Below, one piece after another: positions 1 through 9,917 of a stretch of DNA of 64,000 bases. The notes beneath the pieces are model-generated. The model was not told the DNA's origin. It worked only from the letters and a program-made list of their open reading frames with translations, and did not search any database. The stretch comes from Planctellipticum variicoloris (GTDB taxonomy: Bacteria > Planctomycetota > Planctomycetia > Planctomycetales > Planctomycetaceae), in contig NZ_CP130886.1 of the NCBI RefSeq assembly GCF_030622045.1, positions 930,001-994,000 on the forward strand, written 5' to 3'. Both the position numbers and the translations under genes were made by a program. Each line of letters opens with the position of its first letter. The first letter of the stretch is position 1.

Positions 1-230
1 ATCACGAGAACCGTCTCAGACGCTTTCCATTCCTGCGGCGTCTCGACGCGTTCAATCCGCCCGCTGCCCGGCGGCTCTTCGACGCGGCGACGCGTCTGGA
101 CCAGGAATTTTCCCGGGACGACCGGCCGTACCGCAGGGGCGTCCTGCGCCTGCAGCCGAGCTGGCGACTCCAGTTGAGACGCCAGTCCGCTGGAAACAGT
201 CAGCGCAAGGCAGAGCATCCGACGCAGCAT
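1..230 (-). CDS. Secreted protein, N-terminal fragment (clipped by window edge)
   Basis: The ATG at 228-230 opens a frame that runs out of the window without a stop, leaving 76 codons. The N-terminus MLRRMLCLALTVSSGLAS looks like a signal peptide, followed by a proline-rich linker and then ETPQEWKASETVLVI. In planctomycetes a W-x-x-x-ETxLVI stretch often begins a secreted isochorismatase-like (cysteine hydrolase) domain, but the diagnostic catalytic residues lie outside the window, so this is only a guess. The gene is on the same strand as the cytochrome gene that starts at 2100 and ends at 262. Confidence 0.6.
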   Translation of the reverse strand, partial: MLRRMLCLALTVSSGLASQLESPARLQAQDAPAVRPVVPGKFLVQTRRRVEEPPGSGRIERVETPQEWKASETVLV

Positions 231-261
231 TCGGGAAATCCTCGTTCGTGGAACAATGCTG

Positions 262-2100
262 TTACAGCGACCGCAGATAGGACAGCAGGTCGGCCAGTTC
301 CTGTTCCGAGAGAGCTTCACCCGCGATGTCCTCCGGGCGGTGATGTTCGCTCAGCACTTCTTCGAGCGACTTCGCCCGTCCGTCGTGCAGGAATCGTCGA
401 CGAGTATAGAGCCCGCGCAACGTCGGCGGATTGAACTCGCGCATCCGGTCCCGCGGCTCCGCCAGCCCCACCGTATAGACCTTGTCGCTGGTCAGGTGGT
501 CGCCGGCGTGGCAGTCTGCACAGCCCCCCTTCCCTTCAAAAACCGCCAGACCACGACGGGCGGACTCCGTCAGGTCTCCGGCGGACGTCCGATGGGGATT
601 CGGGGCGGGTTCGAGCGTCTCCAGATAGGCCAGCAGCGCGGCCGTGTCGGCGGCCGTAATTTCTTTCTGGGTGCTCATCGATTCCTTCAGCGAACGGCGC
701 ATGGCGTCCGACAAGTCCGTCTGCCAGCCGTGCCATGTCCACGGACCGGTCGCAGTCACCGCGCGCAGGGTCGGAGTCAGCTTGGGAGCACCGTATCCAC
801 CGTCGTTCCTGGTGTCGAACTTCTGCTGTGACGTGTGTCCCTCGGTGTGGCAAGTGTGACAGCTATACCAGCTATTGTGCGAGCGGTCCGCATCGTAGAA
901 GAGCTGTTCGCCGCGCCGCGCCAGGCTGAGTTCCGCCGGTCCGCCGAGCGGAATTTCGCGGACGACTTTCCGGCCGGCGAGATCCACGACCTGTAGCGAG
1001 TTTTTCAGGGCGTTTGCCACGACGACGGTCGATGTTCCCGAGAACTGCAGCCCCAGCGGACGACCGCCGAGCGGGATGCGACCGAACGCCTGCCGGTTCC
1101 GTTCGAGTTCCCGCGGCAGGAAGTCTCCGGGATCGCCCCCCGGCCACGGAATGGCGTCGAGCTGCAACATCAGCAGTTCGTGGCTGCCGCCGCAGGAAAC
1201 GGCGACCCACTTGCCGTCGGGCGACAGCACCGCGGCATGGGCATCTCCAACCGCCGCCGCATGGACGTCGAGGCCCATCTGCTTCTGATCGCCAACTTCG
1301 CCGTCCGGCATAGGAAACTTCGTCAATCGGTTATCGATGACCCAGCCGATTTCAATATTTCGCGTCGTGACCGGAAATCCGCGATTCACCGCGTGCGGCA
1401 GGAGCAACAGCGAATTGTCCGGCGTCACCACCGGCGTCCCCAAGTTAAAGGCGACATCGAAGACTTTGCGCCGGCTGATCAGTTCGCCCGACTGCGTATC
1501 ATGGACCAGAATCTCCGCCGGGGAATTGCAGCAGCTCGCCAGCCAGCGACCATTGGGCGAAATCGCCAGCGTCCGCGGCACTCCGCCGGTCTCCCAGGTG
1601 GCTTCGACCAGACCGGTTGCGGGATTCACGACGGCAATCTGGTCGCTTGTCGAAAGCGTCACGAACAGCCTGAGAGCCTGGCCGTCAGCGCGATGGACGA
1701 CCATGCCGCGCGGCTCATCGCCAATGGCGACGACTCGTTCGAGTGTCAGTACTTCCTCGGTCCGTCGTACGAAAGCCAGCGAGTCGGCATCTTTCAGGCT
1801 CACGGCGGCAAGACCAGAGTTAATCCAGACGACGTCCGCAGGACCGGCGCCGACCGTCAGTTCCTGCAGCAGCTTTCCCTGGCTGACATCGACCAGCGAG
1901 ACCGACCCCGATGTGCTGTTGGCGCTGAGCGCCAGCCGCCCGTCGTCGGTCAGCGCCACTGCGACCGGCGACCGATGAGGTTGGTCGGCGGACGCATTGG
2001 GAGCTGTGGCCTGAGTCTGTGGCGTCTCGGCCCGACACCAGCTCCAGACCGCCATGACGGCCAGCGCCACTCCGCACGTGATCCATCCTCGCGCGTGCAT
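262..2100 (-). CDS. Secreted beta-propeller protein with C-terminal di-haem cytochrome c domain
   Basis: The predicted protein has 612 residues and a signal peptide (MHARGWITCGVALAVMAVW, cleavage after CRA). Residues of about 30-390 show YVTN/NHL-like propeller blades (repeats such as DDGRLALSANSTSG and SPNGRWLAS). The C-terminal third resembles the MauG/di-haem cytochrome c peroxidase fold and carries two c-type haem sites: C414-H-T-C-H418 and C527-A-D-C-H531. The likely role is periplasmic electron transfer or oxidation; the substrate is unknown. A GTG start 30 nt upstream (2130) is possible, but GGAGAG lies correctly before the ATG at 2100 and that start gives a cleaner signal peptide. Fusions of a propeller to such cytochromes are common in planctomycetes. 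Confidence 0.85.
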   Translation of the reverse strand: MHARGWITCGVALAVMAVWSWCRAETPQTQATAPNASADQPHRSPVAVALTDDGRLALSANSTSGSVSLVDVSQGKLLQELTVGAGPADVVWINSGLAAVSLKDADSLAFVRRTEEVLTLERVVAIGDEPRGMVVHRADGQALRLFVTLSTSDQIAVVNPATGLVEATWETGGVPRTLAISPNGRWLASCCNSPAEILVHDTQSGELISRRKVFDVAFNLGTPVVTPDNSLLLLPHAVNRGFPVTTRNIEIGWVIDNRLTKFPMPDGEVGDQKQMGLDVHAAAVGDAHAAVLSPDGKWVAVSCGGSHELLMLQLDAIPWPGGDPGDFLPRELERNRQAFGRIPLGGRPLGLQFSGTSTVVVANALKNSLQVVDLAGRKVVREIPLGGPAELSLARRGEQLFYDADRSHNSWYSCHTCHTEGHTSQQKFDTRNDGGYGAPKLTPTLRAVTATGPWTWHGWQTDLSDAMRRSLKESMSTQKEITAADTAALLAYLETLEPAPNPHRTSAGDLTESARRGLAVFEGKGGCADCHAGDHLTSDKVYTVGLAEPRDRMREFNPPTLRGLYTRRRFLHDGRAKSLEEVLSEHHRPEDIAGEALSEQELADLLSYLRSL

Positions 2101-2200
2101 ACGAAAGCTCTCCGTGTCATCGAAACTCACGGGCAGAGACGACCGCCCATGATCGGAATCAGTTTATACGAGAGTTCCCCGCGAGTGTCAGTGAATCTGC

Positions 2201-3121
2201 TCACAGACACTGGATCTCAATTTGCGCCAGACGGCGATCGGTCGCAGCGCGGGACATTCTGGCCGGGAGCAGTTCCAATGCATTCTCCACGGCGGCGGCG
2301 ACTCCCAGTCGGGTCGCGTCGACCACAGGCATCCCTTCTGTGACGCCCACGGCAATCCCGGCGGCCAGGCTGTCGCCGCAACCGATCGGGTTCACGGATT
2401 CGACCTGCGGCGGCCGCAATCGAAAGTCTCCGTCTGGACCCGAGGCGAGCAGACTGTCGGCTCCCCGACTGATGACGACCCACTGGGCTCCGCGGTCGCG
2501 CAACTCGCGCATGGCCGCCAGGATTTCGCTTTCGGTTGCGAGTGTCCGACCGACGGTCCAGCTCAGTTCGTCGCGATTGGGTTTCACCAGCAACGGTTTC
2601 AACGGCAGGCAATCCAGGAGATCCTGCCCGCGAACGTCCAGAATGACAGGGCATGCCACCGACTGCATCAGCCGCCGGTAGTACCCCGCCGGAGTTCGCT
2701 CGGGCAGCGACCCGGTCAGGACCGCCAGTGACGACTTGGCGGCCAGCTCGGGGAGCTCGTCGGCGTAGCGATCGAGTTCGGTCTTGCTTAACGCGCCGGC
2801 ATTCTCGACCAGTTCGGTCGTCGTCCCGGTCGCAGCGTCGAGCAGCGTCGTGCAGACGCGTGTCGGCGTTGCCACGTCGAGCCAGCGGGACGGGATCTCC
2901 AGTTTCCGGAATTCGGCCGCAATCTGCCGGCCGGTGGCCCCGCCGATCGGGCACCAGAGACTGGCCGCGGCCCCGAGGCTGTGGGCCGCCGCCGCCACAT
3001 TGAGGACTTTTCCCGAGGCGCACGCCGCGGTCGCGCGAGCCCGGTTGACCTCACCGACGACCAGCCGGTCGAACTGCAGAATCTGCTGCCAGGCGGGCGT
3101 CAAACCGACAGAAAGTATCAC
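2201..3121 (-). CDS. PfkB-family carbohydrate kinase (1-phosphofructokinase-like)
   Basis: The 306-residue protein matches the LacC/FruK branch of the PfkB family in length and layout. The N-terminal substrate-binding region contains ASGKVLNVA, corresponding to the family's GKGxN signature, and the C-terminal signature NPIGCGDSLAAGIA holds the catalytic Asp of the GxGD anion-hole motif. The predicted reaction is ATP-dependent phosphorylation of a sugar phosphate such as fructose 1-phosphate or tagatose 6-phosphate; the exact substrate cannot be read from sequence. The start is GTG with GGAAGA upstream. The gene stands alone, between the cytochrome gene and a response regulator, with no PTS or sugar transporter genes nearby. 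Confidence 0.88.
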   Translation of the reverse strand: MILSVGLTPAWQQILQFDRLVVGEVNRARATAACASGKVLNVAAAAHSLGAAASLWCPIGGATGRQIAAEFRKLEIPSRWLDVATPTRVCTTLLDAATGTTTELVENAGALSKTELDRYADELPELAAKSSLAVLTGSLPERTPAGYYRRLMQSVACPVILDVRGQDLLDCLPLKPLLVKPNRDELSWTVGRTLATESEILAAMRELRDRGAQWVVISRGADSLLASGPDGDFRLRPPQVESVNPIGCGDSLAAGIAVGVTEGMPVVDATRLGVAAAVENALELLPARMSRAATDRRLAQIEIQCL

Positions 3122-3235
3122 GAGGAATCTTCCGATCTGCTGTCAATTGCGGCAGGATGAACGGACCGTTCGCGCGTCGAACGAACTGCCGCACTATAGC
3201 AGATCCCGGTCACGACAGACTGGCGTCGCGAATCG

Positions 3236-3649
3236 TCAGGCTCCTGCCCCCGTCAACCGGCGCATCTTCGCGTACAGTTCGCTCCATTCGACGGGCTTGA
3301 TCACAAAATCGTCCGCGCCGGCGTCGAGCGCCTGTCGAAGATGCATTTCGTCGTCGCCGGCAGTCACCGCAATGATCACTCCGCGGTACTCGGCCTGCCG
3401 CAAGGCCCGGATCGCGGAGGCGCCGTTCATCACAGGCATGTGCATATCCATCAGCACGACCGCATAGGGGCGATTGTAGAGGCAGCCTTCCAGAGCCGCC
3501 CTGACGGCGGCACGCCCGTCGACAACGACGTCCACCAGGGCACAGCGGGTCAGGAGCGAACGGCGCATCATCTGCGCGATCATCGGACTGTCCTCCGCGA
3601 CCAGAATGCGGCCCCATTCCGGGGATGGTCCGAGATCCGAAATCTGCAC
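3236..3649 (-). CDS. Single-domain response regulator (CheY-like)
   Basis: The 137-residue protein is essentially one receiver domain. It shows the acidic pocket (VAEDS), the phosphoacceptor Asp68 in VVLMDMHMP, the conserved Thr in AVTAGDD and the Lys in FVIKP. It has no output domain, so it would act by protein-protein contact or in a phosphorelay. The start appears to be GTG at 3649. It lies 331 bp downstream of the large hybrid histidine kinase gene, on the same strand, which suggests but does not prove a functional pairing. Confidence 0.9.
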   Translation of the reverse strand: MQISDLGPSPEWGRILVAEDSPMIAQMMRRSLLTRCALVDVVVDGRAAVRAALEGCLYNRPYAVVLMDMHMPVMNGASAIRALRQAEYRGVIIAVTAGDDEMHLRQALDAGADDFVIKPVEWSELYAKMRRLTGAGA

Positions 3650-3980
3650 GGTGGAATCTCGCAGATGGAGCGACGTCGTTCAATCAGGCCGGGCGTCGAT
3701 CGGTCCATCGATCAGATGGGTTTCGCGGAAGATGGTCGTCTGCGGGACGCAGACAAGAGTGCCATCGTATCATTGGAACTCGAAAGTCTTCGATCCACTC
3801 TGGCACGGAAGTTGGAATGGAGACAGTTGAATTCCGTTTGCACCTCGCCGGATATCGCAACTTTACCATGCGACGCGCAGAGTTTCCGGTCAGGGGGAGC
3901 TGGGGCGCGGAGCTTCGAGGAACTGCAAACGCCAGCATCAACTTTGTGCAGACGTTGAGATGTCGTATGGCCGGGGCGAC
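3650..3980. other. Intergenic stretch without recognised gene
   Basis: This 331-bp gap lies between the hybrid kinase stop and the response regulator start. A minus-strand frame of 85 codons (3684-3941) is present, but it has no ribosome binding site, no recognisable motif and an unusual composition. No clear hairpin or repeat was seen. It presumably holds the promoter of the response regulator gene. Confidence 0.5.
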
Positions 3981-6900
3981 TCAGTCTCCGGGGCGCACGA
4001 GGGTGAGCGTGGCGCTCCCCGCGCGTGACTCCAGGGCCGAATTCAGCAATTCAATCAGACTTGCCTGCTCGATCGGTTTGCTGGCGTAGGCATCGCAGCC
4101 TGCAGCCAGGCACCGCTGACCGTCTCCCCCCATGGCGTTGGCTGTCAGCGCGACAATCGGCAAGGTGCATCCCTTCGCCCGCAATCGCCGTGTGAGCTCA
4201 TAGCCATCCATTTCCGGCATCATCATGTCTGTCAAGATGAGGTCGACGCCCGGGACCGCCATCAGCGCCCCGTCGACGCTCCCGTCGACGGTCAGAGACT
4301 CCAGTGCACACCGGCCGGTCTCGAACAGCCGGACCTCGGCGCCGGCCTTCCGCAGCAGAAACGAAATCAACCGCTGGTTGTCCGGGCCATCCTCGGCAAA
4401 CAGAACTCGAACGCCGGCCAGCGGCTGCGGCCGACACTTCGCCACAGGTAAAGAGGTCTGATGCACTGACGGTTGCTCGGCGGGAACGGGAACGGTCGTT
4501 TCCCGCGGCAACCGGGCGGCGATTTGCACCGTGAAGACGCTGCCTGCGCCGGGCCGACTGCGGACGCTGATGTCCCCCTTCAGCAGCTCGGCCAGCCGTC
4601 GGCTGATCCGCAATCCGAGCCCGGTGCCGCCGAATCTCCGCGTCGTCGTCGAGTCTCCCTGTTGAAAGGCTTCGAACAGCAGCTTCAACTGCTCGGCCGT
4701 CATTCCGATCCCCGTGTCTTCGACGTCGAATCGAATCATCGGGCCGTGTGGCCCATCGGGATCGTAGCCTGCCGTCACGGTTACGCGACCGAGCTCCGTG
4801 AACTTGATCGCGTTGCTGACCAGATTCACGAGAATCTGCTTCAGACGCACCGGATCGGACATGATTGTCGCCGGCAGACCGTCCTGGCAGCGCACGTCGA
4901 GTCGGATGCCCTTGGCCTGCGCCTTGACCAGCATCAGTTCCCGGACGTCTTCCAGGAGCCGCGATGGTTGTGCGGGGACTTGTTCGATCGTCATCTTGCC
5001 GGCTTCGATCTTCGACACGTCGAGAATGTCGTTGATCAACGCCAGCAGATGCTCGCCATTGCGACGGATCGTCGTGATGTAATCCAGCCGCTCCGCCCGT
5101 TCCAGCGGCGCATCGACTTCGTCTGCCAGCAGATCGGTATATCCGAGGATCGCCGTCATCGGCGTGCGGATTTCGTGGCTCATGTTCGCCAGAAACTCGC
5201 TCTTGAGCCGACTGGATTCCTTCGCCTTGATCGCCATTTCCTCGGCGCGCCGGTTAGCCTCCTCGAGTCGCCGGTTGGCGGCCCCCTGCAGTTCCTCGGC
5301 CTGCTTCCGGGCGCTGATGTCCTGAGCGATTCCCAGATACCCGACGACTTCCCCCAGACTGGTGAGGACGACGTTGACCGTCAGCGAGACTGGAAATCGA
5401 GAACCATCCTTGCGAACGTAAGTCCATTCTCGCTGTTCGCTGCCGGTTCGTTCCGCCATCTCGACGAAGATGCGAAATCCTTCGACGGAGATGCCCAGCT
5501 CCCGCGAGAGTTCCTCGCCACGCGCTTCCGCTTCTTCTCTGACATGAATGATGTCCGGAGTATGAACTCCGATCATCTCCTGGGCGCTGTACCCGAGCAG
5601 TCGTTCAGCTCCCCGGTTGAAGATTGTAATCAGTCCCTGGGGATCCACGGCAATGATCGAAAACTCGGCGGCGGCGTCCAGCACTCCTTGGATCAGCGCT
5701 GACGAACGGACCGCCTCGGACTCGGCCGTTTTTCGTCGAGTAATGTCCTGAAACGCTCCGTACAGTCGCACGGGCCGACCATCGACGAACTCGACCTGAC
5801 CGACGGCCCGAACCCAGATCGGTCGCCCGGTGGCAGTCACGAGCGGCAACTCAAGATCCCACGATTCGCCCGAAGCAATCGCCTGTTCGACTGCGTTCCG
5901 AATGATCGGCCGAGCCGCAGGAGCATAGAACGAAATCGCTTCGTCCAGCATCGGGCGATACCCGACCGGGACTTCGTGAATCCGGCAGGTCTGAGCGGTC
6001 CAGTGAACCTCTTGAGTCGCCAGATCCAGTTCCCAGCCCCCGACGCCCGCCGCTTCTCCGGTCTGTTCCAGAAGTTGCTCGCTCTCCCTCAGTTGCTGCT
6101 GGGATTCTTTGAGAGCCGTGATGTCGACGCAGCCGCCCGCGTAGCCCAGAAACTCTCCCGATGCGGAATAGCGGGCCACGCCGCGGGCTTCTATCCAGCG
6201 ATACAGACCGTCGTGTCGCCGCAGGCGGTACGTCGCGGCATACGGCAGCCGGGAGTCGAAGGCCGACCGGTAAGTGGTCAGACACCGATCCCTGTCCTCA
6301 GGATGGAGCCCTTCCGCCCACCCGTCTCCCAGTTCCTCTTTCATGGGTCGGCCGCGGAACAGCAGCCACGCGCTGTTGAAATCCGTGCAGCCTTTGTCGG
6401 GCCCCGACAGCCAGGTCATCGTCGGTATGCTGTCGGCGAGTTGGCGGTATCGTTCTTCACTCTCGGCCCGCGCACGATCGGCCTGCACCTGCACCGTCAC
6501 GTCGCGAACCGTCCCGTGCAGTCCGCAGATTCGCCCTTCGGCATCCCGGCGGGCATGCCCGCGGACGCCGAGATAGCGTTCGCCCAAATCACTGGTCTTC
6601 AGGGTCAGATCGTAGTCTTGACCGCTGGCGAGCGCCCGGTCCACGGCTTCGCGAAGTCGCACCGAGGAATCGTCGTCATAAAGCGCATACACGTCTGAGT
6701 TGTCCGGCGGCCCGTTCGATTCGTCCCGCCCGTGAATCCGGTAGACCTGGCGGGACCAGAACATCTTCCCGGTCGGGATCTCCCACGACCAATGTCCCAG
6801 GTTGGCCGATTCCTCGGACTCTTCAAGCTGTCGAACCTGCTCGATGAGCTGGGTCCGATTCGATTTCAGGCGGGTAATATCGCTCAGCATGACGATGAAG

Positions 6901-8237
6901 CCGCTGAGAGATCCTCCTGGCCCGTGGAGCGGCTGAATCTCGGCCTCGACCCAGTGTACTTCTCCTGCGGCCGATTGCATCCGCAGCTCACTCCGGCCGC
7001 CTGTACCCCGCTCGATCGCCCCGCGGATTCCTGACAGCCCTGCAGGATCGCCCTGGTGACTGCTCAGGACATCCAGCAGCGGCAGTTCTTCGATCTCCAG
7101 AATGTCTGTGCCGCTGATCCGCAACCAGCCCGCATTTGCCCACACGATCCGCGTACTGTCATCCGCAATCAAGACGGCGTCCGTCGTCATTTGCGCCACG
7201 AGAGCCAGACGGTGCAGCTCTGCAGCTCTCGCGTGCACCGCGCGATGCTGAGTTCGCAGGTGCCGAATCGCAGGATCGATCAGCAGGAGGTAGATGGCCG
7301 AAATGGTCCCCAGCATGAGGAACCCCATCGCCAGTCGACGTCGATTCTCTTTCGCAAGGAACTCCTCAAAGTCGCTCTGAAGCGAGAGGACCATTTCATG
7401 GCTGGTCGTCAGGTAGGCGTCGGCCGCTTGAACCAGCGCAGCCGACTCGGCAGTCCGTTCGGGATCGAACTCTGCGTCCAGATACGCACGGATCTCGCCC
7501 ACGAGGTTGTCGTATTGTTCGTTCATTGCCGGCAGTAACCGCAGCGTCCGGCGAATCTGCGCTGAATTCTCAACGGTCTCCACGTGAACCAGTCTCGCAA
7601 GCAGATCAAAGTTCTCGCGGAGATCCTTCAGCGTCGCAAAGAGATTCTGGATTCGGCGATCGACGTCGGCGGAAGTCTGCAACGATGGGCTCGCGGCAAA
7701 ACGGGCCGTCCGCTGGCTCAGCATTCGCTGCCGACCTGTCAGATTGATGAGCTGTCCGTAGGACGCTGTCGAATCCGCAGCCTTCTGCTCGGAAATGGAC
7801 ATCGCGATGCCGAGCGCAACCACAAGCCCGAGGCCCGTCAGCGTGACCCAGCGGAGCCCGGACGCCGGGTCGTCGGGCACGCGAAAGTTGAGTGCTCGAC
7901 CCGCAGAATGGCTCGGTTGTCTCGCCAGAGCTTGAGCCAGCAGCGGGCCTGAAAGTGCCGCCAGAATCGCGGCATCGAGCAGGCTGATCCACCATCCCGC
8001 CACGGGCAGGCCGAAGATCAGGAGGGCTCCATGTGCGACAAGCTCTGCCGCCGCGACCAGGCATCCCAGACGCAACACCTGCCAGCGAAAGGAGATCGGG
8101 CTATCCGGTTTGACAGGAGGCTTGCCGGGAACGGATGACGGCGCGTCGTTGACGAAGACTTCCGCCGGTTCGGCCGGATTCTGCACAGGTCGGCCGGGAT
8201 TTAACACGATTGGCGCCGCGAAAGCCGATGAGACCAA
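3981..8237 (-). CDS. Membrane hybrid sensor histidine kinase with five PAS domains and a receiver
   Basis: The 1,418-residue protein begins with two hydrophobic stretches (about 53-110), another near 130-150, and an extracytoplasmic segment with the PilJ/NIT-type signature LTGRQRMLSQRTARFA, closed by a membrane segment near 300-325. About five PAS/PAC units follow (roughly 335-970); typical PAC ends are GFIVMLSDIT, GYAGGCVDIT and GYLGIAQDIS. A HisKA domain then carries the phosphoacceptor His1021 in MSHEIRTPM, followed by HATPase_c with NLVSNAIKFTE and a G2-type GGTGLGL box. The C-terminal receiver has Asp1337 in ILTDMMMPEMDG. No HPt domain is visible, so the receiver needs an external partner. 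The small response regulator downstream is a candidate. Confidence 0.93.
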   Translation of the reverse strand: MVSSAFAAPIVLNPGRPVQNPAEPAEVFVNDAPSSVPGKPPVKPDSPISFRWQVLRLGCLVAAAELVAHGALLIFGLPVAGWWISLLDAAILAALSGPLLAQALARQPSHSAGRALNFRVPDDPASGLRWVTLTGLGLVVALGIAMSISEQKAADSTASYGQLINLTGRQRMLSQRTARFAASPSLQTSADVDRRIQNLFATLKDLRENFDLLARLVHVETVENSAQIRRTLRLLPAMNEQYDNLVGEIRAYLDAEFDPERTAESAALVQAADAYLTTSHEMVLSLQSDFEEFLAKENRRRLAMGFLMLGTISAIYLLLIDPAIRHLRTQHRAVHARAAELHRLALVAQMTTDAVLIADDSTRIVWANAGWLRISGTDILEIEELPLLDVLSSHQGDPAGLSGIRGAIERGTGGRSELRMQSAAGEVHWVEAEIQPLHGPGGSLSGFIVMLSDITRLKSNRTQLIEQVRQLEESEESANLGHWSWEIPTGKMFWSRQVYRIHGRDESNGPPDNSDVYALYDDDSSVRLREAVDRALASGQDYDLTLKTSDLGERYLGVRGHARRDAEGRICGLHGTVRDVTVQVQADRARAESEERYRQLADSIPTMTWLSGPDKGCTDFNSAWLLFRGRPMKEELGDGWAEGLHPEDRDRCLTTYRSAFDSRLPYAATYRLRRHDGLYRWIEARGVARYSASGEFLGYAGGCVDITALKESQQQLRESEQLLEQTGEAAGVGGWELDLATQEVHWTAQTCRIHEVPVGYRPMLDEAISFYAPAARPIIRNAVEQAIASGESWDLELPLVTATGRPIWVRAVGQVEFVDGRPVRLYGAFQDITRRKTAESEAVRSSALIQGVLDAAAEFSIIAVDPQGLITIFNRGAERLLGYSAQEMIGVHTPDIIHVREEAEARGEELSRELGISVEGFRIFVEMAERTGSEQREWTYVRKDGSRFPVSLTVNVVLTSLGEVVGYLGIAQDISARKQAEELQGAANRRLEEANRRAEEMAIKAKESSRLKSEFLANMSHEIRTPMTAILGYTDLLADEVDAPLERAERLDYITTIRRNGEHLLALINDILDVSKIEAGKMTIEQVPAQPSRLLEDVRELMLVKAQAKGIRLDVRCQDGLPATIMSDPVRLKQILVNLVSNAIKFTELGRVTVTAGYDPDGPHGPMIRFDVEDTGIGMTAEQLKLLFEAFQQGDSTTTRRFGGTGLGLRISRRLAELLKGDISVRSRPGAGSVFTVQIAARLPRETTVPVPAEQPSVHQTSLPVAKCRPQPLAGVRVLFAEDGPDNQRLISFLLRKAGAEVRLFETGRCALESLTVDGSVDGALMAVPGVDLILTDMMMPEMDGYELTRRLRAKGCTLPIVALTANAMGGDGQRCLAAGCDAYASKPIEQASLIELLNSALESRAGSATLTLVRPGD

Positions 8238-8436
8238 TTGTCTTCCACTCTGGCTATCGTCCTCGGCAAATCCTCCACTTGAGCAAATAACAGCCCGATT
8301 CCGCTCCGAAGTCTTTCTCCTGTAACGCGTTGAGAAGATTCGGGTTTGCCAGCGCTCATCTGCTGCCTGCGCAGTGGCGGTGCATTGCTGGACCCGCTGC
8401 TGCAGTCCGCCGCAGCCCTGATCTCCCCGATTCGCG

Positions 8437-8967
8437 TCAATTGGAAGGGGGGGCGTCTTTCTCTTCCAGAAATGCTTCTTGCTCGGGAGTCAGAAAGTCC
8501 AGCGACAACCAGCGATGTCCCCGCTGAACCAGGATTGCCCCCGGAAATGCCTGCTGATGACGCTCGATCGCGGCCTGGATTCGATCCGGCAACGTCGGAT
8601 CGGACGGCAATTCGGCCAGAATCGCGAGCGCCAGATCCCGCTGCTCTGGCTGGACCATCGCGTGCCAGTGCAGTTCAAACTCCTCGCCGAGCGCCTTCAG
8701 CAATGGCGCCACGTGCGGTCGGTCGAACTTCGCGGCTGCTGTGTCTTCCGTGTCCAGATCCATGTACCGACCGCCGCGATCAAAGAACGGCAGCGCGTCG
8801 ACCCACGGCCACTTCACCTTCCATTCCGTCTCGACCTGGCGGTCAAACCGGGCCGCCTCGTCGACCTGCGACGCGGCTCCGCAACCGAGGAATGTACACA
8901 GGCCGGCCAATGCCAGAATTCGCTGCAATCTCAAAAGGTCGCTCATCGGCAGGGTCTCACGTCGCAT
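8437..8967 (-). CDS. Lipoprotein of unknown function
   Basis: The protein has 176 residues from the ATG at 8967, or 169 from the in-frame ATG at 8946 (MSDLLRLQRI); neither start has a decisive ribosome binding site. A signal peptide ends in the lipobox TFLGC, predicting a lipid-anchored cell-envelope protein. The rest is soluble, acidic and rich in Glu/Asp, with two helical-looking segments and the tail LTPEQEAFLEEKDAPPSN. No domain is recognised. It is followed on the opposite side by a DUF1559 protein gene that ends only 30 bp away from its start, so the two genes may be co-transcribed. Confidence 0.72.
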   Translation of the reverse strand: MRRETLPMSDLLRLQRILALAGLCTFLGCGAASQVDEAARFDRQVETEWKVKWPWVDALPFFDRGGRYMDLDTEDTAAAKFDRPHVAPLLKALGEEFELHWHAMVQPEQRDLALAILAELPSDPTLPDRIQAAIERHQQAFPGAILVQRGHRWLSLDFLTPEQEAFLEEKDAPPSN

Positions 8968-8997
8968 TGGCCGCCGCCCGAAGCGGACGAACTGGCC

Positions 8998-9831
8998 TCA
9001 GAATTCGACTGTCTCGCCTCCGCCGGGCGTCCCCAGCGCTTCCAGCACGCGCATGTCGATGGATTCGCTGAGAAGCCGCGCCGAACCGTCGGCAAAACAG
9101 AAGTTCGCCCCGCCGGCATGGCGACTGCTGAAGCTGCTCGGGGAGGTTAGCGAGCGATTGATCGGCCAGAGCCCGGAGGCTTCGACGTACGGTGATGAGG
9201 CGAAGATATAATGGTCTGATTCCGCAATGAAGCCGCACCACGAAGACGTGACTGTCAGACTGCCGGCGACGGAAGGGATATGAATCCGCTCACCCAGCAG
9301 CAAAGTCTGCGAAAGCCCGTCTGTGATCTCGGCAAATTTCACGCTCGACAGCGCCGACAGCACTCCCTGGCTGCCGACCGCATTGCCGGTAGCAATCGCT
9401 GTGTCCGCGTGACCTGGAATCGATACCGTCACCAGGTCGGGCTGCGAGTCCGACGGACAGCGCCAGACCGACACTTGTGACGAGATCACCGCCCGGTTGG
9501 AGCCGACCGCTGTTCCCAGGTTAAAATCGATCCGGGCATACAGCGACGACTGATCGAGCTGCGGCAGGATCATCGCCCCCCAGCCCCAGCCGGAAAACGT
9601 CCGAAACGAAGGGCCGATCACCAGGGCGCCGGGCGGCAGGACACGGTGTGCGTCGTGGTAGTTGTGCAGCGCCAGGCCAAGCTGCCGCAATTGGTTCTGA
9701 CACTGTGACCGTCGGGCCGCTTCCCGCGCCTGCTGAACCGCGGGGACCAGCAGCCCCGCCAGCACCGCGACGATCGCCATCACGGCGAGCAATTCAATCA
9801 ATGTGAATCCGGGCCGCTTCCGGGCTGCCAT
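8998..9831 (-). CDS. DUF1559 prepilin-like protein
   Basis: The predicted 277-residue protein starts [20 protein letters not shown]. This is a textbook type IV pilin N-methylation site (GFTLIE) followed by a hydrophobic helix and the planctomycete DUF1559 signature [20 protein letters not shown]. The C-terminus has the H[12 protein letters not shown] motif (about residue 250) seen in the family. Proteins of this type are numerous in planctomycetes and are thought to be pseudopilins or surface proteins. The start at 9831 is preferred over 9903 because AAAGGCGG lies just upstream and the prepilin leader is then the usual short length. A strong terminator hairpin lies immediately upstream, separating it from the next gene. 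Confidence 0.93.
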   Translation of the reverse strand: MAARKRPGFTLIELLAVMAIVAVLAGLLVPAVQQAREAARRSQCQNQLRQLGLALHNYHDAHRVLPPGALVIGPSFRTFSGWGWGAMILPQLDQSSLYARIDFNLGTAVGSNRAVISSQVSVWRCPSDSQPDLVTVSIPGHADTAIATGNAVGSQGVLSALSSVKFAEITDGLSQTLLLGERIHIPSVAGSLTVTSSWCGFIAESDHYIFASSPYVEASGLWPINRSLTSPSSFSSRHAGGANFCFADGSARLLSESIDMRVLEALGTPGGGETVEF

Positions 9832-9854
9832 TGGACCGCCTTTCTGACTGAAAA

Positions 9855-9888
9855 CGGAGGATCGGCGGCGTTTGTCGCCGATCCTCCG
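9855..9888 (-). terminator. Hairpin terminator after the Cys-rich secreted protein gene
   Basis: A perfect 13-bp stem (9855-9867 with 9876-9888) with an 8-nt loop is followed on the minus strand by TTTT (9851-9854). It lies 29 bp after the stop at 9918 and before the DUF1559 start, fitting a rho-independent terminator for the upstream gene. Confidence 0.8.
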
Positions 9889-9917
9889 CGTCTGTCCAAT
9901 CATGACGCGACAGCAGG

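Noticed and set aside
3684-3941. An 85-codon minus-strand frame
   Set aside because: No ribosome binding site, no motif, and a composition unlike the neighbouring genes.
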